Assembly (NCBI GenBank): GCA_013697705.1
Contig: JACCWJ010000049.1
Location: 20,151 to 84,150, forward strand
Direction of reading: 5' to 3'
Length of the DNA stretch: 64,000 nucleotides
From: Gammaproteobacteria bacterium
Lineage (GTDB): Bacteria > Pseudomonadota > Gammaproteobacteria > UBA6002
In this document: piece by piece, positions 55,794 through 63,881 of the stretch
Layout of the letters: each line of letters opens with the position of its first letter
Numbering within the stretch: the first letter of the stretch is position 1
The notes under the pieces: generated by a model
The model's database searches: none
Seen by the model: only the letters and a program-made list of their open reading frames with translations
What the model was told of the DNA's origin: nothing
Program-made: the position numbers and the translations under genes

Positions 55794-56846
55794 TTACTCA
55801 TCTCTTTTCGTTTTAAATCCGATTGCCTCTAACCTTTTCTGAATGTTTGGATGGGTAGAAAAAAAATCACTCAGTGATTTTTTCCCACCGATCCCAGCTG
55901 TTATTGGATCAAAAATATAGGCCTCGCGACGAGTCGATTCATGAGGTGTTTTATTATAAGCTTCTGCATATTTTTCTTGATGAGCATCATAATCCCCCTG
56001 AATTTTTAATAATGCATTGGCGAGTGGTTCATTATTACGTGTTAACTCCACTGAACCCGCATCAGCCATATACTCCCGAGTGCGACTTAAAAATAACACG
56101 AGCAGTACAGTTATCAGAGGTAAGAGATAGCGTAAAACAATAATACCTAAAACAAGCCAATTGCCACCTTCCCGCTCTGAACGTCGATTTCTCCCAAAAA
56201 CAACGCTATAAAATAATATATCGATCATCATCAACATTAAATTAGCAAGCACAGAGGCCATCAGTGTTAATTTAATATCCATATGACGAATATGGCTTAA
56301 TTCGTGTGCCATCACAGCTTGAATTTCTGCACGATTCAATTTTTCCAATAAACCTTTAGTAATTGCGATCATTGCTGATTTTTCACTATAACCACTGGCA
56401 AAGGCATTCATATAATCCGCATCAAGGATAAAGACGCGTGGCATAAACCGAAGACCTGCTGCAACTTTCATTTCTTCAACCGTATTATAAAGCTGCTTTT
56501 CTAAGAGGGTTTTAGCTGTTTCAGGTGTCACCTCATCGTACTTTGTGCCTAATAACATTAATTTGTCGTACCAAATAAAAGTCACCGCTAATGAAAGGAT
56601 CGCAATTATTGTCGTTATGATCGTAGCATACGGAATCAATTGAAATGTAAGAATGGAATAAAAAATGGGAGACAATGGCACCTTGGGATATTTTTCTGAA
56701 TAAATGAATAAATCAATGAATAATCCCAAGGCAATGTAAAGCAAAATAAAAATGCTGATAACAAGCAATGTGCGTCGTTGATTACTTTTTAATAATTGTC
56801 GCCAGTCAGCTATCTTTACCTGATATTTCTTCAATGAATCGATCAT
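55794..56846 (-). CDS. M48 family membrane metalloprotease (HtpX-like)
   Basis: 350 residues. Two N-terminal helices (~25-50, ~65-90), then the zinc site VMAHELSHIRHMD (HExxH) near 180, a further pair of helices (LANLMLMMIDILFYSV, VLRYLLPLITVLLV) and the third-ligand region EYMADAGSVELTRN. It degrades damaged membrane proteins. Longer than E. coli HtpX (293). It lies 4 bp after the LemA gene, the frequent LemA-HtpX pair. It may repair membranes under metal stress, but this is inferred from place only. Confidence 0.88.
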   Translation of the reverse strand: MIDSLKKYQVKIADWRQLLKSNQRRTLLVISIFILLYIALGLFIDLFIYSEKYPKVPLSPIFYSILTFQLIPYATIITTIIAILSLAVTFIWYDKLMLLGTKYDEVTPETAKTLLEKQLYNTVEEMKVAAGLRFMPRVFILDADYMNAFASGYSEKSAMIAITKGLLEKLNRAEIQAVMAHELSHIRHMDIKLTLMASVLANLMLMMIDILFYSVVFGRNRRSEREGGNWLVLGIIVLRYLLPLITVLLVLFLSRTREYMADAGSVELTRNNEPLANALLKIQGDYDAHQEKYAEAYNKTPHESTRREAYIFDPITAGIGGKKSLSDFFSTHPNIQKRLEAIGFKTKRDE

Positions 56847-56850
56847 AAGA

Positions 56851-57429
56851 TTACATCTTTACACTATAATCTTCTCGTTCTTTGATAGTTCCCTTCTCTA
56901 AATGCCAATAAGGGAATGTAAAATTTAGTTTGCTAGGGAATATACTGACAACGATAGAAGGAAAAACGGATTTTTTCCTCGCATTATAACGTTCAATACT
57001 GTCATTGTAGGCTTGCTTTGAATATGCCAATTTGTTTTCGGTATTTGAAATCTCCTCTTGTAACTGCAAGGCATTTTGATTGGCCTTAAGGTCAGGATAC
57101 TGCTCAAATACCACATTTAACCCCGCTAGTATTCCTGAGATTTTAGTTTCTGCTGCCATGCTTGCCGTTGCATCGCCTTGTGCTTTAGCGGTCAAGGATT
57201 GGTTACGTAAAGCAACAACGTCTTTTAGGGTGGATTTTTCATAATCCATATAGTTTTTGACCACGTTAATAAGCGATTCGAAAACTTTGTAACGACGGTC
57301 TAACTGGATATCGATCTGGCGCTCATTATTACGCACCGCTTCAATCATGGCAATTAAGCCATTGTAAATCACAATCGTAGAGATAATAAGCAGACCCAAG
57401 AGCGCGATTACAACAATAAACGTCAACAT
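56851..57429 (-). CDS. lemA: LemA family protein
   Basis: 192 residues. One N-terminal membrane helix (TFIVVIALLGLLIISTIVI), then a long coiled region with the family signature: YNGLIAMIEAVRNNERQIDI, QLDRRYKVFESLINVVKNYM, YEKSTLKDVVALRN, and PDLKANQNALQLQEEISNTE. LemA proteins expose a helical bundle outside the inner membrane; the function is poorly known, but it is often co-transcribed with HtpX as here. Confidence 0.9.
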   Translation of the reverse strand: MLTFIVVIALLGLLIISTIVIYNGLIAMIEAVRNNERQIDIQLDRRYKVFESLINVVKNYMDYEKSTLKDVVALRNQSLTAKAQGDATASMAAETKISGILAGLNVVFEQYPDLKANQNALQLQEEISNTENKLAYSKQAYNDSIERYNARKKSVFPSIVVSIFPSKLNFTFPYWHLEKGTIKEREDYSVKM

Positions 57430-57550
57430 AAAAAACTCCTTCTCTCTATGCTTTTGCCGTTGTTGCTAGATTTTTGACATCAGAACGGCAGCCACTCTAC
57501 AAGTGTAGTAGGAATGCCAGCAATTAAAAGATATATGCCAGGGATTTTAA

Positions 57551-57586
57551 ATAAGGGTGAGAATGACTTATCCTTCTCACCCTTAT
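57551..57586 (-). terminator. Terminator after the Cys-rich copper-storage gene
   Basis: Perfect 13-bp stem ATAAGGGTGAGAA (57551-57563) with TTCTCACCCTTAT (57574-57586), a 10-nt loop, 5 bp past the end of the Csp-like gene. On the minus strand it is followed by TTAAAAT, a weak T-tract. Confidence 0.7.
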
Positions 57587-57591
57587 AAGTG

Positions 57592-57915
57592 TTATTTACA
57601 GCAGCTCTCACAGACTTTAGCGCATTCATGACAGGCTTTAGCGCATTGCTTGCAAAGCTCGTCAGAATGTTTTTCACATTCTGTTGCACAAAGTTCACAC
57701 GCCTTAGCACAAAGCATCATAATATCCTTTGCCAACTTATCATTACGTGCACATAGCTGGGTACACAATGAACAGATTTGCGAACATGTCACGCACGCTT
57801 TTAAGCAGTCAGCATAGTCTTTACCCTTTTGAGCACAGCACTCAAAGGCACATTTTTCACAAGCTCGAATACATTCTTCGAAAGTTTTAATGCATTCATT
57901 AAGATTCTTTTCCAT
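57592..57915 (-). CDS. Four-helix-bundle copper-storage protein (Csp3/DUF326-like)
   Basis: 107 residues with 23 Cys by my count, in repeated C-x2-C and C-x3-C spacing along helices (ECIRACEKCAFECC, CLKACVTCSQICSLCTQLC, CAKACELCATEC, CKQCAKACHECAKVC). This is the copper-storage fold, whose bundle binds many Cu(I) by Cys. No signal peptide is seen, so it is cytosolic like Csp3. It stands alone on the minus strand with its own terminator, and its ribosome site is AAGGAGATC before ATG. Confidence 0.9.
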   Translation of the reverse strand: MEKNLNECIKTFEECIRACEKCAFECCAQKGKDYADCLKACVTCSQICSLCTQLCARNDKLAKDIMMLCAKACELCATECEKHSDELCKQCAKACHECAKVCESCCK

Positions 57916-58017
57916 ACTTTGATCTCCTTATTCGACAGTTGATGTCAAAAAACAGAATAAAGTATAGAGTATTTACAAGATAAGTTTGGGTTGCAGCTGA
58001 TAAACTTCTACTAACAG

Positions 58018-58290
58018 CTATTTATGAGTCGAATTCCTTTCGATTTGTTTCAATATATCCTCTAGATAATCCGTCTGCAGTTCTTGTATATCAAGCAACC
58101 TTTTATATTGGTGCATCATTAAATGATCTATTTTTTCATCCAATAACCGAATTTCTAGTTCTGCCTTGAGATTAACTTTATAATCATGCTCCCCTCTTCT
58201 TCTATCTTTGTCTTCAAGTCTATTTTGACTCATCATAATGATCGATGCTTGTATAGCGGCTAAACAAGATAAGGTTGATGATTTTTTTAG
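58018..58290 (-). pseudogene. DUF1003 protein, 3' fragment
   Basis: The frame ending at 58018 holds the conserved C-terminal part of DUF1003 proteins: CLAAIQASIIMMSQNR, then HDYKVNLKAELEIRLLDEKI and LLDIQELQ. It is open only from 58290; a stop precedes it and the N-terminal membrane helices are missing. An ATG at 58236 (MMSQNR) could give a 72-residue soluble piece, but that start lies in the middle of the second helix region of the family. It lies just after the ABC1 remnant. Confidence 0.6.
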
Positions 58291-58301
58291 CTAAAAACAG
58301 G

Positions 58302-60001
58302 CTATTTATGCCATTTTAATTTTATGAGGAGCCAGATAAAAAGGATAACAGAGACAATGACTCCCAACTTACCCAGTGTGATTCCGATGATTGTCCTCAC
58401 ACCCTCAAGGTGGAGAAGGACGCCGGTAACAATGAGGACTGCAACCAAAACCACTCCTAAGATTCGGACATCGTTTTGGCGATTAAATTCTTTCATCATG
58501 TCCCGCAACTCCGAGGAATCCACTTGCACACTCAGCTCACCGCTTTCAATTTGTGATAGTAGTTTCTGAGTGCGTTCTGGTAACGTCTTGAGAAAGGCTA
58601 AATAGTCAAAAATGTCTGTCTTAACACTTTCAGCAATTCGCTCCGGATTTAAATAAAATTTAAACGCTTTGATAACGAAAGGCTGTAGTTCTTTGTTAAA
58701 GTTAAATTCTGGGTAAAGTTTCAAACCCATTGCTTCTGTCGTGATCACTACTTTGCCAAATAAGGCAAGATCAGCTGGAAAACTGATACCGTGTGTGGCT
58801 CCTCGATTAATGATTCGAAAGAATGACCCAGCGATACTAGGTTGATTGGGAGAGAAGAAAAACTCAGAAAGTATATTGGACACATCTTTTTGGAAATTAG
58901 CGATATCACTCTGGTTAGACAAAATGGCAAGATGCATGAAGTGTTTGAAAAAGTGATCAATATCTTTATCCACAAATGCCACGAAACAACTCACTAATTC
59001 CTTGCGCTGTTCCTCGGTTAGATAGCCAACCATCCCAAAGTCATGAAGACAGAGCACATTATCTTTCAAGGCAAAGAAATTACCTGGATGTGGATCTGCA
59101 TGAAAAAAACCATGAATCAAAACCTGCTCGAAGATGGCATCGACACCCACTAAGGCGAGCTTTTTCCGATCTACCCCTAGCTTTTCAATCCCCGCAATGT
59201 CATTTGCTTTCACGCCATGCATAAATTCCATGGTAAGCACTCGGGACGTTGTATAATCCCAAAAAATCAACGGAATATGGACATGGGGGTTGTCTTTAAA
59301 AGCAAAACGAAAACGTTCGGCATTATAGCCTTCCGCCTTGAAATCTAACTCACGGAGTATCCACAGTCGGCAAATTCTTTGATGACTCGAACAGGTTGGT
59401 AAGGTCTGATTTCGGTTATGAAACGTTCGGCAAGATGGGCAAGATAAAAAAGTATGTGAATATCGTGTTCAATAAGATGTCGGATATCAGGGCGTTGGAT
59501 TTTTACAGCAACTTCCCTGCCATCCTGCAGATAGGCGCGATGCACTTGCGCCAAGGAAGCCGCCGCCACCGGTTTTTTCTCAATCGTTTTAAAAATGCGC
59601 TCTGGTTTTTTACCCAGCTCCTCAGTAAAAATGTCATGCGCTTCTTGCCACGAAAAAGGCGTCACATCACTTTGTAGTTTTGAAAGTTCCTCTGAAACCT
59701 CTTCTCCAATCAGATCAGCGCGAAGACTTAAAACCTGGCCCAATTTAACAAAGGTTGGCCCTAATTTTTCCAATACTTCTCGCAGAACCGCCGAAGAAAT
59801 CACCTTTTCTTTTTTTCTCATTTGAATAAGGCAATTTTTCGGATGGCGCGGGTTAAAAAAGCAATAAATCCGGCATGACCAAGGGACTAAATACTTCAAG
59901 CGCATTTTTTTAACTAAAATCCCACCGCCTGCTTCAAAAATAACGGCAAGAATTTTGCGCAGGCGATTTAGGTTGCTGATTTTGCTTTTTAGTCCCCGCA
60001 C
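58302..60001 (-). pseudogene. ABC1/UbiB-family atypical kinase with frameshift
   Basis: Two frames (59345-60001 and 58302-59270) make one ~560-residue protein. The N-terminal part has the KxGQ motif FVKLGQVLSLRADL, the Ala-rich loop VAAASLAQVHRA and VAVKIQRPD; the C-terminal part has MEFMHGVK, FFHADPHPGNFF (the HxDxxxxN-like site) and two membrane helices at the end, as in UbiB. Between them the sequence continues EFAD-WILRELDFKAEGYNAE only if two bases of a CACA run (59362-59365) are removed. The function (ubiquinone synthesis or membrane lipid role) is lost unless the frame is an error. Confidence 0.85.
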
Positions 60002-60036
60002 GTTGGTAGCTTATTTTTACTTAGGATATTTTTGCA

Positions 60037-60291
60037 TCATCCGCGCCTTTCGTTTGGAAGTTGCTTAATAGCAGCAGTGGGCGTCTCAAAATAACCCTCA
60101 TGCCAATATTTAGTCACATAATAGGTGCTACATAGCATGCTTATCACTGCAAAAATGGCAACCAGCGAACCCGCTATTTTTGCTAATTGTATAGCAGCCC
60201 CTTCATTACGTAGCCCCCAGATTAGTAAACTAATGCCAAGTGAAAAAGCAATCAATCCCAGTGTAATAGCCGAGTGAAATATAAACATCAT
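60037..60291 (-). CDS. Small two-helix membrane protein, family member D
   Basis: 84 residues: FIFHSAITLGLIAFSLG, LLIWGLRNEGAA, LAKIAGSLVAIFAVISMLC, then STYYVTKYWHEGYFETP. Same order as members B and C: H near the start, IW after the first helix, Cys after the second, KYW-x2-GYF-x-TP at the end. The start overlaps the end of the methyltransferase gene by 4 bp, so it is translated with it. Confidence 0.78.
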   Translation of the reverse strand: MMFIFHSAITLGLIAFSLGISLLIWGLRNEGAAIQLAKIAGSLVAIFAVISMLCSTYYVTKYWHEGYFETPTAAIKQLPNERRG

Positions 60292-60950
60292 GATGCATCT
60301 CCTTTCTGGTTACGTTGTTTATGAAAAAAATGGGGTAAAAATGCTGGGGTCACTTCAGTATAGCGTTTATACGCATCAGCAAACTCTGCCGAGGTCTCTT
60401 TTTCTTCTTGATGAGCAAGACGAACATAGAGGTAAATTAGTATAGGAAACATAATCAACGTGATAATGGTTGGCCATTGCAATAAAAAACCGATCATGAC
60501 CAATATAAAACCATCGTATTGTGGGTGACGCACCTTCGCATAAAGTCCCGTTGTTGCAAGTTGATTTTTCTTTTGGGCTAAATAAAGCGTGCTCCAAGCA
60601 GAATAAATAATGTAAAGACCACCAAAGATTAATATGTTACTGAGAATATGAAATACGTCGAAATGCGGATTGCCTTTCATCCCAAATAGCGTATGCAGTA
60701 AATGGCCCGTATCATGGCCGTAGAGATTAATAGCTGGATAATATTTTGAAAGCCAACCTGAAAATAAGAAGATAGTGAGAGGGAAACCATACATCTCTGT
60801 AAAATAGGCAATCACAAAAGCCGAAAATGCACCGAAGGTGCGCCAATCTCGTTTGGTCTTAAATTTGGTAAAACTATAAGCAAAAAGAATGAATATAGCG
60901 GAATTTACAAACACCAAAAGCCAAAGACCATAGGCATTAGAATGTTCCAT
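60288..60950 (-). CDS. Isoprenylcysteine-methyltransferase-like membrane protein
   Basis: 220 residues with five or six membrane helices. The C-terminal half has the ICMT/PEMT-type motif GLYAKVRHPQYDGFILVMIG and AHQEEKE..FADAYKRYTE, which forms the SAM-binding pocket. Bacterial members methylate lipids or unknown membrane substrates; the substrate here is unknown. It lies 3 bp after the DUF2933-like gene and overlaps the small member D gene, forming a three-gene leftward operon. Confidence 0.8.
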   Translation of the reverse strand: MEHSNAYGLWLLVFVNSAIFILFAYSFTKFKTKRDWRTFGAFSAFVIAYFTEMYGFPLTIFLFSGWLSKYYPAINLYGHDTGHLLHTLFGMKGNPHFDVFHILSNILIFGGLYIIYSAWSTLYLAQKKNQLATTGLYAKVRHPQYDGFILVMIGFLLQWPTIITLIMFPILIYLYVRLAHQEEKETSAEFADAYKRYTEVTPAFLPHFFHKQRNQKGDAS

Positions 60951-60953
60951 AGT

Positions 60954-61229
60954 TTAATCCTTTTCCCCAGGAGAATTCTCATCTTCTTTTTCATCATGTT
61001 TTCCATGTCCGCCATGAAAAAAATGCATCAGTGGACATAACAAGAACAAGAGTATCCACCACGGAAATACAGCAAAAAAGCCTGCGACATGCGCCCTATG
61101 CTCAGTGATGAGGTAGTATCCGATAATGACGAAGATAATAAATATGATTAGCCAGCGAACAGAACGCCAACTAAACTTGTCTTTATCCCTGCTATGCAAA
61201 TGAGGATGTTGATGATTTTCCGTTTTCAT
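60954..61229 (-). CDS. DUF2933-like His-rich membrane protein
   Basis: 91 residues: a His-rich start (ENHQHPHLHSRDKDK), two membrane helices (WLIIFIIFVIIGYYLI; VFPWWILLFLLCPLMHF) and a C-terminal FHGGHGKHDEKEDE. The HxxHGGHG ending and the PLMHFF motif follow the DUF2933 pattern seen also at 49440. A likely metal-binding periplasmic tail; function unknown. The first gene of the small leftward operon. Confidence 0.75.
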   Translation of the reverse strand: MKTENHQHPHLHSRDKDKFSWRSVRWLIIFIIFVIIGYYLITEHRAHVAGFFAVFPWWILLFLLCPLMHFFHGGHGKHDEKEDENSPGEKD

Positions 61230-61397
61230 AATGCCAAATATAGCATAGGAATAAGTAAGTTTCCGTGCATCCCTTCTGCTCCAAGCAATAGCACAGCGAA
61301 AAGCACCCCCAAATTAATGAGAGTGGCCCAACTTTGATGATAGGAATATTTTTTTCCAAGTGCGTAAAATTGACTGATAAACCGATTGAATATTAAA
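61226..61397 (-). pseudogene. Possible 3' gene remnant upstream of the DUF2933-like gene
   Basis: A frame open from about 61397 to a TGA at 61226-61228 that overlaps the next ATG (ATGA). It reads FISQFYALGKKYSYHQSWAT, then a membrane-like LGVLFAVLLLGAEGMHG. It has no start codon. It could be the tail of a lost membrane-protein gene once translated with the DUF2933-like gene; I do not recognise the family. Confidence 0.3.
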
Positions 61398-61407
61398 TTT
61401 TTTTATA

Positions 61408-61416
61408 TGTTATAAT
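61408..61416 (+). promoter_or_regulatory. Extended -10 promoter before the YeeE/YedE pair
   Basis: TGTTATAAT with TATAAT at 61411-61416; a TTGAAT 19 bp upstream (61386-61391) is a poor -35. The surrounding TTTTTTTATATGTTATAATTT is shared with the usp promoter near 52341. Confidence 0.5.
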
Positions 61417-61500
61417 TTTATTGCTATTTCATTTGCTGATAGCTTTTGTATTCTTAAGGAAATGCGTTAAATCACAAAAAATAAGTGAGCACGACATCAT

Positions 61501-61929
61501 ATGACAACTTTTACTCCTATTAGTTCATTGATCGGCGGTTCATTGATTGGGTTAAGTGCAATATTACTATTTTTGCTAAATGGTCGAATTGCAGGCATAA
61601 GTGGAATATTTCATGGCTTATTTCCAATACACAAAAACGATTTCTTTTGGCGCCTTTTGTTTCTTATCGGGTTAATAGCAGGAAGTCTGATTTATTATAT
61701 TTTCCCTCAAATTCATTTCACGCCACGCAGCCATTTTCCGATTTCTTTATTACTCCTGGCAGGATTTTTAGTGGGAATCGGAACAAGATTAGGAGGTGGG
61801 TGTACTAGCGGTCATGGTGTCTGCGGTATTGCGCGATTATCTTTCCGATCATTTGTAGCAACCGTTATCTTTTTTGTATTCGGAGTTATTACGGTTTATT
61901 TCGTTCGGCATATTTGGAATATAATATGA
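61501..61929 (+). CDS. YeeE/YedE-type transporter half, PmpA-like
   Basis: 142 residues with four membrane helices. The family signature GTRLGGGCTSGHGVCGIARL, with two Cys, is intact near residues 98-117. YeeE/YedE (TsuA) proteins take up thiosulfate or other sulfur species through Cys-lined paths; split PmpA/PmpB pairs are found beside sulfide or persulfide detoxification genes. The stop overlaps the next gene start (ATGA). The sulfur link may matter for metals that bind thiols, but this is inferred. Confidence 0.85.
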   Translation: MTTFTPISSLIGGSLIGLSAILLFLLNGRIAGISGIFHGLFPIHKNDFFWRLLFLIGLIAGSLIYYIFPQIHFTPRSHFPISLLLLAGFLVGIGTRLGGGCTSGHGVCGIARLSFRSFVATVIFFVFGVITVYFVRHIWNII

Positions 61930-62357
61930 TATATATTGCAGCATTATTTTGCGGATTGTTATTCGGTTGTGGATTAACCATATCGAATATGATTAATGCG
62001 TATAAGGTATTAAATTTTTTGGATTTCACGGGTAACTGGGATCCTAGCCTAGCATTCGTTATGATCAGTGCTGTTATCGTTGCATGGGCTGGATATAAAT
62101 TGGCCTCGCGTTTTACAAAACCCGCATTCGCAGAGAAATTTTTTATTTCAGAAAAGAAATCCATGGATGTACGTCTTATTTTAGGTGCTGCACTATTTGG
62201 TATTGGTTGGGGACTCGCAGGTTATTGTCCCGGTCCAGCTATTACTGCCATTGGATTAGGAATAGCCGATGCTGCCTATTTTTTGGTTGGGATGATTGCA
62301 AGTTTATTTATTTACCCGGCAATATCGTTTCTATACAAAAAATATTTAGCTAAATAG
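61926..62357 (+). CDS. YeeE/YedE-type transporter half, PmpB-like
   Basis: 143 residues with four membrane helices: ALFCGLLFGCGLTISNMINAYK (the first Cys motif, GCGL-S-M), FLDFTGNWDPSLAFVMISAV, and FGIGWGLAGYCPGPAITAIG (the second Cys motif). I start at ATG 61926, which overlaps the stop of the first half; a TTG at 61914 is the alternative. Together the two halves equal one full-length YeeE/YedE protein. Confidence 0.85.
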   Translation: MIYIAALFCGLLFGCGLTISNMINAYKVLNFLDFTGNWDPSLAFVMISAVIVAWAGYKLASRFTKPAFAEKFFISEKKSMDVRLILGAALFGIGWGLAGYCPGPAITAIGLGIADAAYFLVGMIASLFIYPAISFLYKKYLAK

Positions 62358-62384
62358 CTAGATTAAGTTTCGATGCTGATCAGG

Positions 62385-62822
62385 TTATTCTTTCATCCGT
62401 ACTGCTAACACATCCCATTGTGCAAGATGTATTACCCCGTTAGCGGTGGAACCTAGCAATAAACGTATCCCATGACGCCCATGGCTTCCTAAAACAATTA
62501 GATCAGCATTCAGTTTTTTTGCATTATCCAAAATAATCATAACAGGTGGCCCCATTTCAACGATTTGTTGTGAGTGTGGAATACCATATTTCTTTGACAA
62601 AGTGCTCAATGCCTTCTTCGCTTCATTAGCAATTTGATCTTCAACTTCCGTCACCATGGGATATGCTTGCCCTACGCTGTAGGCATGGATAGGCTCGACG
62701 ACGTGAAGAATAGAAAGCTTAGCGTTGTAAGCCTTAGCAAATTCAACGGCACACTCTGTGGTGAGATCTTGACAAGACGGATGCAAATCCACAGCAAGCA
62801 AAATATTTTGATAAACAGCCAT
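62385..62822 (-). CDS. Universal stress protein (UspA family)
   Basis: 145 residues: MAVYQNILLAVDLHPSCQDL, LSILHVVEPIHAYSVGQAYP, ADLIVLGSHGRHGIRLLLGS followed by TANGV. The nucleotide loop is close to the ATP-binding Usp motif G-x2-G-x9-G-S/T (one residue shorter). I start at 62822, where GGAATGATCAAC gives a better spacing than the ATG at 62831. Convergent with the YeeE/YedE pair. Confidence 0.88.
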   Translation of the reverse strand: MAVYQNILLAVDLHPSCQDLTTECAVEFAKAYNAKLSILHVVEPIHAYSVGQAYPMVTEVEDQIANEAKKALSTLSKKYGIPHSQQIVEMGPPVMIILDNAKKLNADLIVLGSHGRHGIRLLLGSTANGVIHLAQWDVLAVRMKE

Positions 62823-62861
62823 GTTGATCATTCCTTAAGTTTTTCAAGTGGGTAATATTTA

Positions 62862-62954
62862 TTTTGATTCAATTAAAATTTTTTTAGAATTTGAAGTTAA
62901 TAAATATTTAGAACCCGTAACGGTCTCCGTTGCACCCATAAATGTGAGCTGCAT
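62862..62954 (-). pseudogene. Decayed start of a beta-CASP metallohydrolase gene
   Basis: Reading leftward from the ATG at 62952-62954 gives MQLTFMGATETVTGSKYLL, then about ten more codons ending ESK and a stop. This is plainly the start of the beta-CASP gene at 42840-44198 (MQLTFLGATGTVTGSRYLL) with changes, cut after ~30 codons. No further part is seen in the window. It is AT-richer than the intact copy. Confidence 0.75.
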
Positions 62955-63355
62955 AGACATCCTTTTAATGCATTCTTCGTTGGAATACGAATTTTCAAAA
63001 AATATTCTTACAAAAGATTCCAATAAGTTTTAGCTGATTCTTTAATAAAAATTTTTTGAAGTATCTATTATCCATAAGCTAATCCCTTAATAACGAGTAA
63101 AGTTAGGTAACATATAAAAGTATATATCAAATCTTAAATCCTTATGTTAAAAAATATATCAGTTCATTATGATAATTTCGGACAAGTTATTTGATGTGAA
63201 TCATAATTAATTATAGCATTACTTTCATTAAGAAAATGTAATTATTAAATTAGTCCTCCACACACTTTCAAGGAATAATTATTTATCTTGTCATACTGGA
63301 AATTATGAACGCCGAGCCATCTGGCGTTGGCTTTTGAAAAAATAACTTGTTCAGG
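62955..63355. other. AT-rich gap without a convincing gene
   Basis: About 400 bp, very AT-rich, between the beta-CASP remnant and the truncated ATPase. A rightward open frame at 62848-63033 is only the shadow of the remnant. The inverted repeat AACGCC (63308-63313)/GGCGTT (63323-63328) lies shortly before the ATPase start. No other structure is clear. Confidence 0.4.
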
Positions 63356-63862
63356 ATGAATATAGTGGAAAAACCTATTTACAACGGCTTATCTGAAATT
63401 GAAGCAGCTAAAAAACTTAAAGAATATGGATACAATGAGCTTCCCTCTACAGTAAGACAACGAACTATTTTGACCATCGGCTTAGAAGCCATTCGAGAAC
63501 CAATGATCTTACTACTGCTTATCGCGGGAGTCATTTATTTAATTTTAGGTGATCCAAAAGAAGCCATTGTTCTTCTGATTTTTGTGCTCGTCATTATCAC
63601 TATTCTCATATTTCAGCAACGCAAAACAGAACGCGTTTTGGAAGCACTGCGCGATTTAACCAGTCCTCGTGCATTAGTTATTCGAGATGGAAAATACAAA
63701 CGAATTGCTGGAAGAGAAGTGGTTATAGATGACATTATTATCCTTAAAGAAGGTGATCGAATTGCAGCCGATGCTGTTTTATTAACATGTCATGATTTAA
63801 GAGTAAATGAGTCATTGTTAACGGGGGAGGCTATTTCAGTCGGAATGGTTAGAAGCATATAA
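63356..63862 (+). pseudogene. P-type ATPase, N-terminal fragment
   Basis: About 168 codons of a P2/P3-type ATPase: GLSEIEAAKKLKEYGYNELP, two membrane helices, then the actuator region VINESLL-type (LRVNESLLTGEAISV). The normal TGES reads TGEA, and then the frame runs into unrelated sequence and stops. The phosphorylation, nucleotide and later membrane parts are missing. An insertion sequence begins 20 bp after the stop, so the break may be due to IS movement or an older deletion. The start could be TTG 63347. Confidence 0.75.
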
Positions 63863-63881
63863 AATTAATCGCAATATATAA

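Noticed and set aside
57480..57710. A 76-codon frame on the minus strand
   Set aside because: It runs across the terminator hairpin and into the Cys-rich storage-protein gene in another frame.
62848..63033. A small rightward protein of 61 residues
   Set aside because: It is the antisense reading of the beta-CASP remnant, which explains the sequence far better.
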